The position numbers and the translations under genes were made by a program. Below are positions 7,420 through 16,251 of a stretch of DNA of 53,675 bases, piece after piece. Source of the DNA: Betaproteobacteria bacterium (GTDB lineage: Bacteria; Pseudomonadota; Gammaproteobacteria; Burkholderiales; Burkholderiaceae_C); the NCBI GenBank assembly GCA_013289985.1, contig JABCYW010000028.1:1-53675 (forward strand), read 5' to 3'. How positions within the stretch are numbered: the first letter of the stretch is position 1; each line of letters begins with the position of its first letter. The notes under the pieces are model-generated. The model was not told the origin of the DNA. It saw nothing but the letters and a program-made list of their open reading frames with translations, and did not search any database.

Positions 7420-8709
7420 ATGATCCTGGCCATGCTTGCCGCTGCCCCGATCCCCGACTTCCGTTCCCCCGCGTTCCTGCGCGCCCACATCGCCGACACG
7501 ATGGCGTTCTACGAGGGCCGCTGCGTCGACCCCACCGGCGGCCTCTACCAGTTTTTCAAGGACGACGGCGGCGTGTACGACGCCCGCACGCGCCACCTCG
7601 TCAGCAGCACGCGCTACGTGTTCACGCACGCGATGGGCGCGCGCCATCTCGGCCATGCGCCGTGGCGCGAGGTCGCGCGCCACGCGCTCGCGTTCGTCAA
7701 CGAGGCCCACGCCCGGCCGCAGGGCGGCTTCGCCTGGGTGCTCGACTGGCACGACGGCCAGGCGGCGGTCACCGACGGCACCAACCACTGCTACGGCCTC
7801 GCCTTCGTGCTGCTGGCCCACGCGCATGCGTTGATGGCCGGGCAGGCCGATGCCGCCGAGGGGCTCGAACGCTGCTGGCAGCTGATGGAGCAGCGCTTCT
7901 GGCGGCCCGAGCATTCGCTCTACGCCGACGAGGCCACGCCCGACTGGGTGGTGGGCGACTACCGCGGCCAGAACGCCAACATGCACGCCTGCGAGGCGAT
8001 GCAGGCGGCGTGGCGCGCGACGCAGGATCGCAAGTACCTGGATCGCGCGATCGCGCTGTCCGAGGCCGTCACGGCGACGCTGGCCGCGAAGGCGGCCGAC
8101 CTGCCCGGCGTCATCCCCGGCTGCGCCGGCCTGGTGTGGGAACACTTCCGCGCGGACTGGTCCATCGACCCCGACTACAACCGCGGCGACCGCAGCAACA
8201 TCTTCCGCCCCTGGGGCTTCCAGACCGGCCACCAGACCGAATGGACGAAGCTGCTGCTGCAGCTCGATCGCCTGTGCGCGCAGGCGGGCGTGACGCCCGC
8301 GCCCGCGCGTCTCGCCCGCGCGCGCGCCCTGTTCGACGCGGCGATGCGCTTCGGCTGGGACGCGCGGCACGGCGGCCTGGTCTACGGCTTCGCGCCGGAC
8401 GGCTCGCTGTACGACGGCGGCAAGTACCACTGGGTCCAGGCCGAGAGCCTGGCCGCCGCGGCGTGGCTGGCCACGGCGCTGCAGGAGGCCGGCGCGCCGT
8501 CAGCCGAGGTGGCGCACTACTGGGGCTGGTACGACCGGATCTGGGACTACGCGTGGGCGAACTTCGTCGATCACCGATACGGCGCCTGGTATCGCGTGCT
8601 TGCCGCCGACAACGCCAAGGTCACCGACGAGAAGAGCCCGGCCGGCAAGGTCGACTACCACGACATGGGCGCGTGCTGGGACGTCCTGTCGGCGCTGCGC
8701 GAGATCTGA
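7420..8709 (+). CDS. AGE family epimerase/isomerase (D-mannose isomerase-like)
   Basis: An (alpha/alpha)6-barrel sugar isomerase of the N-acylglucosamine 2-epimerase superfamily; bacterial members often interconvert mannose and fructose. The 429-residue product starts at ATG 7420; ATG 7432 is an alternative, and the open frame to 7333 is not convincing. Family positions are visible: RYVFTHAMGA near 65, NANMHACEAMQAAW with His189, GFQTGHQTEWTKLLLQLD with His271, KYHWVQAESL near 335, and YHDMGACWDVL near 403 with a late His of the kind that acts as catalytic base/acid. Length is typical. It is monocistronic and convergent with the VOC gene. The exact sugar (mannose, glucosamine derivative or other) cannot be told. 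Confidence 0.85.
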   Translation: MILAMLAAAPIPDFRSPAFLRAHIADTMAFYEGRCVDPTGGLYQFFKDDGGVYDARTRHLVSSTRYVFTHAMGARHLGHAPWREVARHALAFVNEAHARPQGGFAWVLDWHDGQAAVTDGTNHCYGLAFVLLAHAHALMAGQADAAEGLERCWQLMEQRFWRPEHSLYADEATPDWVVGDYRGQNANMHACEAMQAAWRATQDRKYLDRAIALSEAVTATLAAKAADLPGVIPGCAGLVWEHFRADWSIDPDYNRGDRSNIFRPWGFQTGHQTEWTKLLLQLDRLCAQAGVTPAPARLARARALFDAAMRFGWDARHGGLVYGFAPDGSLYDGGKYHWVQAESLAAAAWLATALQEAGAPSAEVAHYWGWYDRIWDYAWANFVDHRYGAWYRVLAADNAKVTDEKSPAGKVDYHDMGACWDVLSALREI

Positions 8710-8715
8710 GCGCCT

Positions 8716-9177
8716 TCAAGGCGTCGCGGCGCGCTTGGGCTCCCACAGCTCGATCTTGTTGCCTTCGGGATCCATGATCCACGCGAAGCGGCCGGTCTCG
8801 TCGTCGGTGCGCTTGAGGATCGCGACGCCCTTGGCGGTGAGCCGCGCGACGAACGCGTCCATGTCGTCGACCGCGTAGTCGATCATGTAGGGGCTGGCGG
8901 ACGGCGCGAAGTAGCTCGAGGAGGCGGCCATCGCCGTCCAGGCCACCACCGGCGGATGCTGCGGCGCGTCGGTGTGCAGGACGGCGCCGCCCCACGGCTG
9001 GATCGGCAGGCCCAGCACGTCGCGATACCAGGCGACGAGGGCCTTGCGATCCTGGGCCTTGATGAACACGCCGCCCACGCCGGTGATGTGGCCCGCCGGT
9101 GCGGCGGGCTCCGCCATGGCCGCGCCCGCGAGCAGGACAGCCAGCAATCCCGGAATCCGTGTCTTTCGACTCCTCAT
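8716..9177 (-). CDS. exported VOC (glyoxalase/bleomycin-resistance fold) protein
   Basis: A 153-residue protein. Residues 1-22 look like a Sec signal peptide (RKTRIPGLLAVLLAGAAMAE), which is unusual because most VOC proteins are cytosolic. Residues 30-150 contain a two-module VOC fold: GVFIKAQDRKALVAWYRDVL for the first beta-alpha unit, and FAWIMDPEGNKIELWEP at the end, where the Glu is the usual metal ligand. It is the third gene of a minus-strand operon, 13 bases after the DUF2145 gene, both of whose products are also exported. The substrate is unknown. Good SD-like GAG-rich sequence (gagcgagatc) precedes the ATG at 9177. Confidence 0.8.
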   Translation of the reverse strand: MRSRKTRIPGLLAVLLAGAAMAEPAAPAGHITGVGGVFIKAQDRKALVAWYRDVLGLPIQPWGGAVLHTDAPQHPPVVAWTAMAASSSYFAPSASPYMIDYAVDDMDAFVARLTAKGVAILKRTDDETGRFAWIMDPEGNKIELWEPKRAATP

Positions 9178-9190
9178 GATCTCGCTCCTC

Positions 9191-10120
9191 TCAGTCCGAT
9201 GACAGTTCGACGACCCGGTCGCCCGCGGCCGGCACGCAACCTTCGGCGATGTCGTCCCACCCGCGGTGGATCACCACGCGCCGCCCCGCATGGCACAGCT
9301 CCACGCGCGTGGCGCCGGGCACCCTGGCCCGCACGAAGGTCTCGATGGAGGCGGGCATGCTCACGTTGTAGCGGTTGTGCGCCAGTTCCTCGGGCGGATG
9401 GTCGTCGTTGGAGAGCCAGGGCACGAGGTCGGCCAGCCACATCATCGGGTGCGCGCTGGCGGTGAAGACGGTGGGCAGGTAGCCTTGCGCGCGCATCCAG
9501 GCCTGCGCGTGCGCGCGGGCGTCCGCGTCGGTCTCCGAAGGCGCGTCGCGCGCGCCCCACGCGTCGGCGAGCAGCTCCATCACCCACTGGTTGCAGTTCT
9601 GGTGGCGCGTGCTGAACGGGTAGGCGTTGGCGCTGTAGCTGGCGCCCAGCACGCCCAGCGCGTGATGCTTGTCGACGGCCGTCGCGCGCAGCGGCTCGGC
9701 GTGGCCGGGCGGCAGGAAGACCAGCGAGATGTAGCCGGTCTCGGGGTCGTCGGTGCCCAGCAGGAAACCGGTCAGGCCTTCGTCGTAGACGCGCGGCTTC
9801 TTGTCCTCGCAGGAGTAGTAGAGCTCGCGCACCGCCCACGGGCGGTTGTCGTTGTCCTTGAGCACGACGGCCGCGTGCGAGTAGCGCACGTCCAGGCGGT
9901 GCAGGTCGAGGCCGGAGCGGGCCACCAGCGCCACGTCCTGGCCGGAGTCGGCCAGTTCCTCGCGCACGACGACGGCAAAGCGCAGCATCACGTCGCGCTG
10001 GTCGACACCGGGCTCGCGCGGGCGGTCGCACACCTCGAAGGAGACCGCGTGCGCCGCCGCGGACAGCGCCAGCAGGCCCGCCGCCGCGAGGCCACGCGCC
10101 CAGCCGCGCGACAGGCGCAT
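9191..10120 (-). CDS. exported DUF2145 family protein
   Basis: A 309-residue protein with a signal peptide (residues 1-25: GLAAAGLLALSAAAHAV). The mature part matches the DUF2145 pattern: an early CDRPRE segment, then DLHRLDVRYSHAAVVLKD, which resembles a papain-like/NlpC-type His strand, a YYSCED segment, and RHQNCNQWVMELLADAW, in which an N-x-N-C-N-Q-W context may hold a catalytic cysteine. The Cys and His placement suggests a secreted cysteine-hydrolase fold, but activity is not established. The start ATG at 10120 shares one base with the upstream gene's stop (TGATG), so the two are coupled. It is followed by the exported VOC gene. Confidence 0.75.
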   Translation of the reverse strand: MRLSRGWARGLAAAGLLALSAAAHAVSFEVCDRPREPGVDQRDVMLRFAVVVREELADSGQDVALVARSGLDLHRLDVRYSHAAVVLKDNDNRPWAVRELYYSCEDKKPRVYDEGLTGFLLGTDDPETGYISLVFLPPGHAEPLRATAVDKHHALGVLGASYSANAYPFSTRHQNCNQWVMELLADAWGARDAPSETDADARAHAQAWMRAQGYLPTVFTASAHPMMWLADLVPWLSNDDHPPEELAHNRYNVSMPASIETFVRARVPGATRVELCHAGRRVVIHRGWDDIAEGCVPAAGDRVVELSSD

Positions 10121-10590
10121 CAAAGGGTGACGGGCGCCATCTTCGTGTCGCGGACCACGTCGTCCGCGAGCGCCAGGAAGAACGCGGCACGCGGCTGCGT
10201 GGTCGCGAACTCGATGCCGTACGGGCGCTGCAGCGCGGTCACCGTGGCGCCGGTGGCCACGTGGCCCTGGGCGGCGGCCTGGCGCGGCAGCTTCAGGTAG
10301 ATCTCCGCGCCGGTGTCCGCGCCGGCGACGACGCGCACCAGGTGCAGTTCCACGAGGCCGGGCTGTCCGTCGACCGCGGCCATGTCGATGACCTTGTAGT
10401 CGCCCTTGACCTGCTTGTTGTCCGGCGAGCTCGAGTGGCTGGAGCCCTTGAGGGAGTCGGACACGCTGCCGGACGATTCCGTCAGGCTGTCGGAGACCGA
10501 CGACCCGACCGAACTGGCGGCCGAGCAGGTGAGAGGCGCGGCGCAGGCCAGCAGCGCGAGGGTGGCGAGGCTCTTCTTGAGGGGACGCAT
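10120..10590 (-). CDS. exported hypothetical protein with serine-rich linker
   Basis: A 156-residue protein starting at ATG 10588-10590 (MRPLKKSLATLALLACAAP), with a signal peptide of about 25 residues. Residues 26-60 are almost entirely Ser, Asp, Gly and Val (SSVGSSVSDSLTESSGSVSD, then SLKGSSHSSS), followed by a compact beta-rich domain (KGDYKVIDMAAVDG, VELHLVRVVAG, EIYLKLPRQA) up to residue 156. I do not recognise the family. It is the first gene of a three-gene operon with the DUF2145 and VOC genes, joined to the next gene by a one-base stop/start overlap. All three products are exported, so they may work together in the envelope. Confidence 0.65.
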   Translation of the reverse strand: MRPLKKSLATLALLACAAPLTCSAASSVGSSVSDSLTESSGSVSDSLKGSSHSSSPDNKQVKGDYKVIDMAAVDGQPGLVELHLVRVVAGADTGAEIYLKLPRQAAAQGHVATGATVTALQRPYGIEFATTQPRAAFFLALADDVVRDTKMAPVTL

Positions 10591-10679
10591 CGTGGCTCCA
10601 GGGCGGGTGGAAAGGATGAGGCATTTTGCGTCATCGGCGCCCGGCGGTGGCCTTCCATTACCTTGCGTAACGGAGGCGT

Positions 10680-11639
10680 TCACTTGCGCCGGGCGCGCGG
10701 ATGGGCCGCGTCGTACACCTTGGCCAGGTGCTGGAAATCGAGCCGCGTGTACACCTGCGTGGTGGCGATGCTCGCGTGCCCCAGCAGCTCCTGCACGCCG
10801 CGCAGGTCGCCGCTGGACTGCAGCAGGTGCGAGGCGTAGCTGTGGCGCAGCATGTGCGGGTGCACGGGCGTGGCGACGCCGGCGCGGTCGCCCTGGGCTT
10901 TCAGGCGCGAGCGCAGCTGGTTGGGCGAGAGCCGGTTGCCGAGACGGCTGACGAACAGCGCGCCGCCGTCGGGCACGCCCGCGAGCGCCGGCCGATGCAG
11001 CAACCAGCCGTTCAGGGACTCGAGCGCGGGGCCGCCGACAGGCACCTCGCGACGCTTCGAGCCCTTGCCGAACACGTGGGCGGTGGCGGAATCGAGATCG
11101 ATCCAGCCCGCGGACTCGGCGCCGGGTGCCAGGTCGAGTCCCAGCAGTTCGCCCAGCCGCAGCCCGCAGCCGTAGAGCAGTTCCGCGATCGCATGGTCGC
11201 GCGCCGCGAGGGCCTCGGACTCGACGGACGCGGCCTCGCCCTCGCCGCCGGCGGGCGTCTCGGCCATCGCCAGCGCCACGGCCTCGTCCACCGCCAGCGC
11301 CTTGGGCAGCGGCCGCGCCGCGCGCGGGGCGCGCACGCCGTCGACCGGGTTGTTGGCGAGGCCCGTCGAATCGGCCTGCAGGCTCCACCAGCGGTAGAAG
11401 CCGCGCCAGCCCGACAGGATCAGCGCGATCGAGCGCGCGCCCAGGCCGGCGCCGTGCAGCTGCGCCGCGAAGCGCTGGATGTGCGCGCCCTGCAGCGCCG
11501 AAAGGGGGCGCTGCGCCGCGTCGGCGAGCTTCACGAGCCGCGCCAGCGCGTCGCCGTAGGCCGTGAGCGTGTGCGCCGACACGCGGCGCTCCACGCGCAG
11601 GTGCTCGAGGTAGCGCTGGATGACCACCGTGTCGGGCAT
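10680..11639 (-). CDS. xerC: tyrosine recombinase XerC
   Basis: Site-specific recombinase that, with XerD, resolves chromosome dimers at dif during division. The 319-residue product has an N-terminal SAM-like/core-binding domain (residues 5-95) and a C-terminal catalytic domain. Active-site positions are visible: Arg161 (GCGLRLGELLGL), Lys195 or Lys192 (GKGSKRR), His262 and Arg265 (HMLRHSYASH), His288 (LLGHASI) and the nucleophile Tyr297 (TTQVYTRLD). Its position after dapF and DUF484, 13 bases from the latter, is the conserved proteobacterial xerC locus. This argues against a mobile-element integrase. An Ala/Glu-rich insertion near residues 128-144 is a small lineage-specific loop. Confidence 0.95.
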   Translation of the reverse strand: MPDTVVIQRYLEHLRVERRVSAHTLTAYGDALARLVKLADAAQRPLSALQGAHIQRFAAQLHGAGLGARSIALILSGWRGFYRWWSLQADSTGLANNPVDGVRAPRAARPLPKALAVDEAVALAMAETPAGGEGEAASVESEALAARDHAIAELLYGCGLRLGELLGLDLAPGAESAGWIDLDSATAHVFGKGSKRREVPVGGPALESLNGWLLHRPALAGVPDGGALFVSRLGNRLSPNQLRSRLKAQGDRAGVATPVHPHMLRHSYASHLLQSSGDLRGVQELLGHASIATTQVYTRLDFQHLAKVYDAAHPRARRK

Positions 11640-11652
11640 CGCAGCGAGTCCG

Positions 11653-12342
11653 TTATTGCTGGACCAGCAGCCGGGTCAGCGCCGCGCCGGCGATGTCGCC
11701 CACCTGCGCCAGGAACTCGATGCCCATGTCCGGCGTGTAGCGCGTGGGGTCGGGCGAGCCGAGCGCCAGCATGCCGAAGGCCGTGTGCTGGCGATCGGGG
11801 CGCAGCGGGATCAGCGCCAGCGATACCACCGAGTCGGCGTTCTCGAACCAGCTGGCCGCCTCGAAGCCCGAGTTGGCGCCGCAGTAGGGCGCGACCAGGC
11901 TGGTGGCGAAGATCTTCACGTCGTCGCTGACCTCGGCGGCGCACGGCAGGTGCGCGAGTTCCGGGGCCACGCCCCACACGCGCACGGCGGCCTGCGGGAT
12001 CATGAACTGGTGCTGCAGGTCGTGCACGAGCACCGGCGCGAGGCGCTCGGGGTCGTGCGTGAGCATCACCGAGCGCGTCCAGCGGTGCAGCCGGTCGGAG
12101 ATGGCCATGTTGTCCTGGCCGTAGCGGATCATCTCCATGATCTTGCGCTCGAGGTTCTTGATGCGCTCGCGCAGCATCTCCATCTGGCGCTCCTGCAGCG
12201 ACACGGCGCGCGCGCCATGCGGGTTGGACAGCTGCACGCTGGCGAGCAGTTCGGCGTGGCGCTCGAAGAAGCCCGGCGTGTTCGCGAGGTAGCCCGCGAT
12301 GTCGTCCTCGGTGATGCCCTCGGTACCGCTGTTGCTGTTCAC
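11653..12342 (-). CDS. DUF484 family protein
   Basis: A 229-residue cytosolic protein translated from GTG 12342, overlapping the dapF stop by four bases (GTGA). The frame is open upstream but lies inside dapF. It starts with [20 protein letters not shown], the typical DUF484 N-terminus, followed by a short coiled coil ([20 protein letters not shown], about residues 48-68) and a GAF-like domain to the C-terminus ([33 protein letters not shown]). The family is almost always found between dapF and xerC in proteobacteria. A role in signalling or cell division has been suggested from context only, and no activity is established. Confidence 0.9.
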   Translation of the reverse strand: MNSNSGTEGITEDDIAGYLANTPGFFERHAELLASVQLSNPHGARAVSLQERQMEMLRERIKNLERKIMEMIRYGQDNMAISDRLHRWTRSVMLTHDPERLAPVLVHDLQHQFMIPQAAVRVWGVAPELAHLPCAAEVSDDVKIFATSLVAPYCGANSGFEAASWFENADSVVSLALIPLRPDRQHTAFGMLALGSPDPTRYTPDMGIEFLAQVGDIAGAALTRLLVQQ

Positions 12343-13211
12343 AGTTCGATCTCTCCTTCGAAGACGGTGGTGGCCGGGCCGGTGAGGAACACGCTGTCGC
12401 CGGGGCCGCCGGCCCATTCGACGGTGAGCTTGCCGCCGTGCATGTCGACGTCGACCTGGTTGGCCAGCCAGCCCAGGCGGATGCCGGCCACGACCGCGGC
12501 GCAGGCGCCGGTGCCGCAGGCCAGCGTCTCGCCGGCGTCGCGTTCGTGCACGCGCAGGCGGATGTGCGTGCGCGAGAGCACCTGCATGAAGCCGGCGTTG
12601 ACGCGGCGCGCGAAGCGGCGATGCAGCTCCACCAGCGGGCCGATCTCGGCGACGGGATGGTGTTCGACGTCGGCGACGCGCATGACCGCGTGCGGGTTGC
12701 CCATGGACAGCACCGCGGCGTCGACGCGGCGGTCGCCGCCCAGCCCCAGCGGCCAGGTCTCGAAGTCGCCCACGTGCGCGGGCACGAGGCCGTTCGAATC
12801 GAACGGCAGGTCGGCATGGTCGAAGCGCGGCGCGTTCATGTCGACGCGCACGCGGCCGTCGGCCTGGATGTGCAGCTCGAGCTCGTTGTTGACGGTCTGC
12901 ACGCGGATGGTGTCGCGCCCGATCAGGCCGCGGTCGCGCACGTAGCGGGCGAAGCAGCGCGCGCCGTTGCCGCAGTGCTCCACCTCGTCGCCGGTGTTGT
13001 TGAAGATGCGGTAGGCGAAGTCCATGCCGGGCGCCGTGGGGCGCTCGACGATCAGGATCTGGTCGGCGCCGACGCCGAAGCGGCGGTCGCCGAGGCGGCG
13101 CATCTCCTCGGCGCCGAGCGCCAGCGGCTCGCGCGTGGCGTCCAGCACGACGAAATCGTTGCCGGCGCCTTGCATCTTGGTGAAGCGAACGCGGGTCGGG
13201 GTGGGCAGCAT
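12339..13211 (-). CDS. dapF: diaminopimelate epimerase
   Basis: Converts LL- to meso-diaminopimelate, the last common step to lysine and peptidoglycan. The 290-residue product (ATG 13211) has two pseudo-symmetric domains. [13 protein letters not shown] at the N-terminus and the two catalytic cysteines are visible: Cys80 in EHCGNGARC and Cys232 in [10 protein letters not shown]. Substrate-binding residues in NNTGDEVEH and MGNPHAV are also present. Length is normal. It begins the dapF-DUF484-xerC operon by overlap and close spacing, and may be cotranscribed with the peptidase gene 54 bases upstream. Confidence 0.97.
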   Translation of the reverse strand: MLPTPTRVRFTKMQGAGNDFVVLDATREPLALGAEEMRRLGDRRFGVGADQILIVERPTAPGMDFAYRIFNNTGDEVEHCGNGARCFARYVRDRGLIGRDTIRVQTVNNELELHIQADGRVRVDMNAPRFDHADLPFDSNGLVPAHVGDFETWPLGLGGDRRVDAAVLSMGNPHAVMRVADVEHHPVAEIGPLVELHRRFARRVNAGFMQVLSRTHIRLRVHERDAGETLACGTGACAAVVAGIRLGWLANQVDVDMHGGKLTVEWAGGPGDSVFLTGPATTVFEGEIEL

Positions 13212-13265
13212 GGCCCGATTATCGCCGCGCGACGATGTCCCCGCGCCGGGTGTTGCACGCGGTCG

Positions 13266-13961
13266 TCACCGTCGGCACTCTGGTGGCGGAGGCACGATGT
13301 TGCGCACGTGGCGCTCCAGGATCTGCGGCAGCAGCTCGAGGATGCGCCGCTTGCCCGACAGCCCGGACGCCTCGGTGGCACGACGCAGGACGTCCAGCGT
13401 CAGGTCGTCGATGGCGCGCATGGCCACCGGGGCGTAGCTCAGGTGCCACGGCTCGGGGAACATGCCGCCCTGGTAGCGCGCGTAGGGCCGGAAGAAGCCG
13501 TGCTCGTGGATGTGGGCGTCGAGCCAGCGGTGCAGCGGCGCGAACAGGCCGCCCTCGGCCACTTCGTCGGGCAGCAGGCGCGGCTTGTACCCGGGCGGCA
13601 GCACGGCGCCGTCGACGACGTCGATCTCGGTGCCCCACTGGTGCCGGCTGGCGCCGGGCAGCGCGGACCAATCGAGGATGTGGGCGATGACGTCGTCCTC
13701 GGTCCAGCCGGTGCGGTCCCGCACGTTGCCGTCCATGTCGTAGAGCGGCGCGCGGCCGCTGAACTTCATCTCCCAGATGCGCGACTGGGCCGCGTAGCCG
13801 CGAAACGAGCTGTAGGGGCGCAGCTCGATGCCGTCGCGCGCCGCCGCCGCGCGCAGCCGCAGGAAGGCCGCGGCCACGTCGGGATGGGCCGCGAAGCGCG
13901 GTGCGTCGTGCTGGACGACATGCGTGCGCACGCGGCCGGTGACCTGCAGTTCATCGAACAT
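13266..13961 (-). CDS. M15 family (VanY/D-alanyl-D-alanine carboxypeptidase-like) zinc peptidase
   Basis: A 231-residue protein whose central domain carries the M15 zinc-site motifs: SSFRGYAAQ near 51, GASRHQWGTEIDVVD (zinc ligands His107 and Asp114) and EPWHLSY (Glu170 catalytic base, His173 zinc ligand). Substrates in this family are D-Ala-D-Ala or other peptidoglycan cross-links. No signal peptide is visible from ATG 13961 (MFDELQVTGRVRTHV), so it may act on cytosolic muropeptides or be exported by another route. It lies directly upstream of dapF on the same strand, which fits a cell-wall metabolic context. The Pro-rich C-terminal end (PPPPECRR) is probably disordered. Confidence 0.88.
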   Translation of the reverse strand: MFDELQVTGRVRTHVVQHDAPRFAAHPDVAAAFLRLRAAAARDGIELRPYSSFRGYAAQSRIWEMKFSGRAPLYDMDGNVRDRTGWTEDDVIAHILDWSALPGASRHQWGTEIDVVDGAVLPPGYKPRLLPDEVAEGGLFAPLHRWLDAHIHEHGFFRPYARYQGGMFPEPWHLSYAPVAMRAIDDLTLDVLRRATEASGLSGKRRILELLPQILERHVRNIVPPPPECRR

Positions 13962-14010
13962 GGTCCGCAGGTTACCGGAGACCCGCGTAGCCAGCCGGGT
14001 CGTCAGCGCA

Positions 14011-14487
14011 TCAGGCGCCGTTCTCGATGATGTGGATCGCGCGTTCGGTGGCCTGGATGGCCAGGTCGATGTGGCCGATCACGCGGTTGCGCAGGTCCAC
14101 GGCCTGGCCGTTGGTCTCGCCCTGCGCGACGTCGTTGCGCGCTTTGTGCAGCAGCTCGTCGGCGTGGTGCAGGCGGCCGCGGAAGTCAAGGCGGGCGTCT
14201 TCCGGCGGGTGCTGGTAGATGTTCTTGCCGTCTTCCATGGCGGCGACCTTGGCGTCGTTGATGGCGCGGTCGATCTCGACGATGGCCACGTCTTCCTGCG
14301 CGCTGACGGCGGCGTCGCCCGGGCGGTGTTCCAGGTTCCAGCGGGCGTCGCGCAGGTCGGTGAGCGCGTGCAGGTAGGCCGGGTGGTGTTGCGCCGGCGG
14401 CGGGGGCGGCGGGGCGACGACGCAGCCGGCCGTGGCGAGGACGATGGGGGCGGCGACGAGCGCGAGGAGGCGCGGGGTGAACTTCAT
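14011..14487 (-). CDS. small predicted lipoprotein, helical
   Basis: A 158-residue protein from ATG 14487, preceded by a good GGAG site. The lipobox LATAGC near residues 17-22 predicts lipidation at Cys22. A Pro run (PPPPPPAQ) follows, then an all-helical domain of about 120 residues (LTDLRDARWNLEHRPG, EIDRAINDAKVAAMEDG, LHHADELLHKARNDV). The pattern LxxAxxxLxxxR with regular Asp/His/Glu resembles small periplasmic helical-bundle proteins. I do not recognise a precise family. It is on the same strand as the peptidase gene, 49 bases away. It is likely anchored in the outer membrane because residue +2 is Val. Confidence 0.75.
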   Translation of the reverse strand: MKFTPRLLALVAAPIVLATAGCVVAPPPPPPAQHHPAYLHALTDLRDARWNLEHRPGDAAVSAQEDVAIVEIDRAINDAKVAAMEDGKNIYQHPPEDARLDFRGRLHHADELLHKARNDVAQGETNGQAVDLRNRVIGHIDLAIQATERAIHIIENGA

Positions 14488-14579
14488 GGAGACTCCGTTG
14501 GGGTGTGTACTGCCTGACAACGGGTTTGTAGCCCCTCAAGCTGACCGCGAACTCAACGAGGCGCCCTGAGGAAACCCGG

Positions 14580-15227
14580 TCAACCGTTCGCGGCGCGCCG
14601 ATGCAGCAGGCCCCAGACCATGCGGAACAGCGCGTCCTCGAAGCGGGGATCGTCCAGCATGGCGCTCTCTTCGACCGCGGCCGAGCGCACGGCGCCGATC
14701 ACGGCCCGGGTGAGCATGTAGAGGGTCGGCGCGTCGGGCACGGGCAGCTCGGGATCGTCCAGGCGCTCGAGCGCGGAACGGATCCGCTCGGCGCCGTCGT
14801 CCATCGCCGCGACGATGGCGGCGGGCGCGTCGAGCTGCCAGCCCAGGCGGGCGAGCAGGCGCTGCGCCTTCTGGCCGCGGCCGAAGGCGTCGACGATGGT
14901 GCGCAGGTAGGTGCGCAGCGCGTGCTCGGCGCCGTACTCGCCGGCCACGCAGCGGTCCAGCATCGCGTCGAGCTCGCGCATCACGCGCTCGCGCTGGCGC
15001 CGCACCAGCGCGACGACGATCGCCTCCTTGCTGGGAAAGTACTGGTACAGCGTGCCGATGGAAAAGCCGGCGCGCTCGGCGATTCGGTTGGTGGTGAAGC
15101 CGGCCTCGCCCTCGCTGGCCAGGATCCGGGTGGCGGCCTCGAACAGCGTGTCCACGGTGCGCAGCGCGCGCGTCTGCGACGGTGTCTTGCGCAGCGGGTT
15201 CTCGACGGAGTCGCGGGGAGGGGCCAT
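14580..15227 (-). CDS. TetR family transcriptional regulator
   Basis: A 215-residue repressor-type protein. The HTH covers about residues 22-68: TLFEAATRILASEGEAGFTT, then NRIAERAGFSIGTLYQYFPS, which is the family consensus almost position for position. The C-terminal ligand domain is helical and Arg/Asp-rich. It is divergent from the di-iron hydrolase gene starting at 15378, with a shared 150-base control region, so that gene is the likely target, as is common for TetR proteins. The ligand is unknown, but a lipophilic substrate of the hydrolase would be a reasonable guess. Confidence 0.92.
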   Translation of the reverse strand: MAPPRDSVENPLRKTPSQTRALRTVDTLFEAATRILASEGEAGFTTNRIAERAGFSIGTLYQYFPSKEAIVVALVRRQRERVMRELDAMLDRCVAGEYGAEHALRTYLRTIVDAFGRGQKAQRLLARLGWQLDAPAAIVAAMDDGAERIRSALERLDDPELPVPDAPTLYMLTRAVIGAVRSAAVEESAMLDDPRFEDALFRMVWGLLHRRAANG

Positions 15228-15377
15228 GCGCGCACTCTACCGGCTTCGCAGGCCGCGCATCGGAACTGAGCCCGTGGCCGCAGGCCCGGCGTCCCGCCCC
15301 TGGAAACGCAAAAGCGAGTAGACCCGCCGGGCCCCGCCGCTTACCCTGCCCGGCAGAGACATCACACGGCCCGAACA
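15228..15377. promoter_or_regulatory. divergent control region of TetR regulator and hydrolase
   Basis: This 150-base gap separates the two divergent starts and must hold both promoters. I could not pick out a clear palindromic operator or strong -10/-35 boxes. A GC-rich stretch at 15331-15350 (gggccccgccgcttaccctg) lies just before the hydrolase. Confidence 0.4.
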
Positions 15378-16238
15378 ATGAACGCACCGCACGAACTCCC
15401 CGACGTCCCCGAGGCCGTCCGCCGCCTGCCGATCCGCCGGCTGCGCATCGACCTGTCGACAGGCTTTCCCAGGCTGTGGAACGGCGGCGAGGCCTTCCGC
15501 ACGCACTACCTGAACGCGCTGTCGATGAGCTTCCCGATCGGCGAGCAGTTCTTCATCGACTCGGTGAGGAAGGGCGTCGCGATGCTGCCGCCCGAGCAGC
15601 AGGCCGCCTGGGCCGACGAGATCCGCGGCTTCGTCGGGCAGGAGGCCACGCACCGCTTCCTGCACGGCCAGTTCAACGCCGAGCTCGAGCGCCAGGGCCT
15701 GAAGAACCACTGGCAGGGCTGGGCCGCGTGGCGCATCAAGCGAGGCGAGCGGATGCATCCCGTCAACCACGTGGCGGTCACGGCGGCGTACGAGCACTTC
15801 ACCGCGGTGATGGCCACCAGCCTGCTGCGCAATCCGCACATGCTGGCGGGCGCGACGCCCGATCTCGCGTTGATGTGGCGCTGGCACGCGGTGGAGGAAA
15901 GCGAGCACAAGACCGTGGCGTTCGACCTCTACCGCGCGATGGGCGGCAGCGAGCGCCGGCGCCGGCTGTGGTTCGCCTACATCTCGGTGCAGTTCCTGTT
16001 CGAGTCCAGCCTGCAGACCTTCATCAACCTGTGGCGCGCCGGACTGTGGTGGCAGCCGCGCACCTGGTGGCAGGCGGCGCGTACCCTGTTCGGGCCGCGC
16101 GGCGTGTGGGCCACCAGCTTCCTCCCGCTGCTCCGGTACCTGCGCCGCGGCTTCCATCCGAACGACCTGGGCGATGCCGACGAGATGGCGGAGTGGCTGC
16201 GCACGCAGCGCGACGCGTACTCGATCGTGGCGGGTTAG
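15378..16238 (+). CDS. predicted metal-dependent hydrolase (PF10118 family, ferritin-like di-iron)
   Basis: A 286-residue protein of the helical metal-dependent hydrolase family often annotated from Pfam PF10118. Candidate metal ligands occur in repeated helices: FIGEQFF-like PIGEQFFIDSV near 55, FVGQEATHRFLH near 90, AAYEHFTAV near 137 and AVEESEHKTVAFD near 175, giving several E and ExxH positions for a di-iron centre. The C-terminal part contains Trp-rich amphipathic segments (NLWRAGLWWQPRTWWQ) that suggest membrane contact. Members are often co-located with TetR regulators and lipid or sterol genes, as here. The reaction is not established. Confidence 0.85.
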   Translation: MNAPHELPDVPEAVRRLPIRRLRIDLSTGFPRLWNGGEAFRTHYLNALSMSFPIGEQFFIDSVRKGVAMLPPEQQAAWADEIRGFVGQEATHRFLHGQFNAELERQGLKNHWQGWAAWRIKRGERMHPVNHVAVTAAYEHFTAVMATSLLRNPHMLAGATPDLALMWRWHAVEESEHKTVAFDLYRAMGGSERRRRLWFAYISVQFLFESSLQTFINLWRAGLWWQPRTWWQAARTLFGPRGVWATSFLPLLRYLRRGFHPNDLGDADEMAEWLRTQRDAYSIVAG

Positions 16239-16251
16239 TGCACGGTTGCGC

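Noticed and set aside
10680-11639. Tyrosine recombinase as sign of an integrated mobile element
   Set aside because: It is in the conserved dapF-DUF484-xerC operon and has the XerC length and motifs; no att site or phage gene is near.
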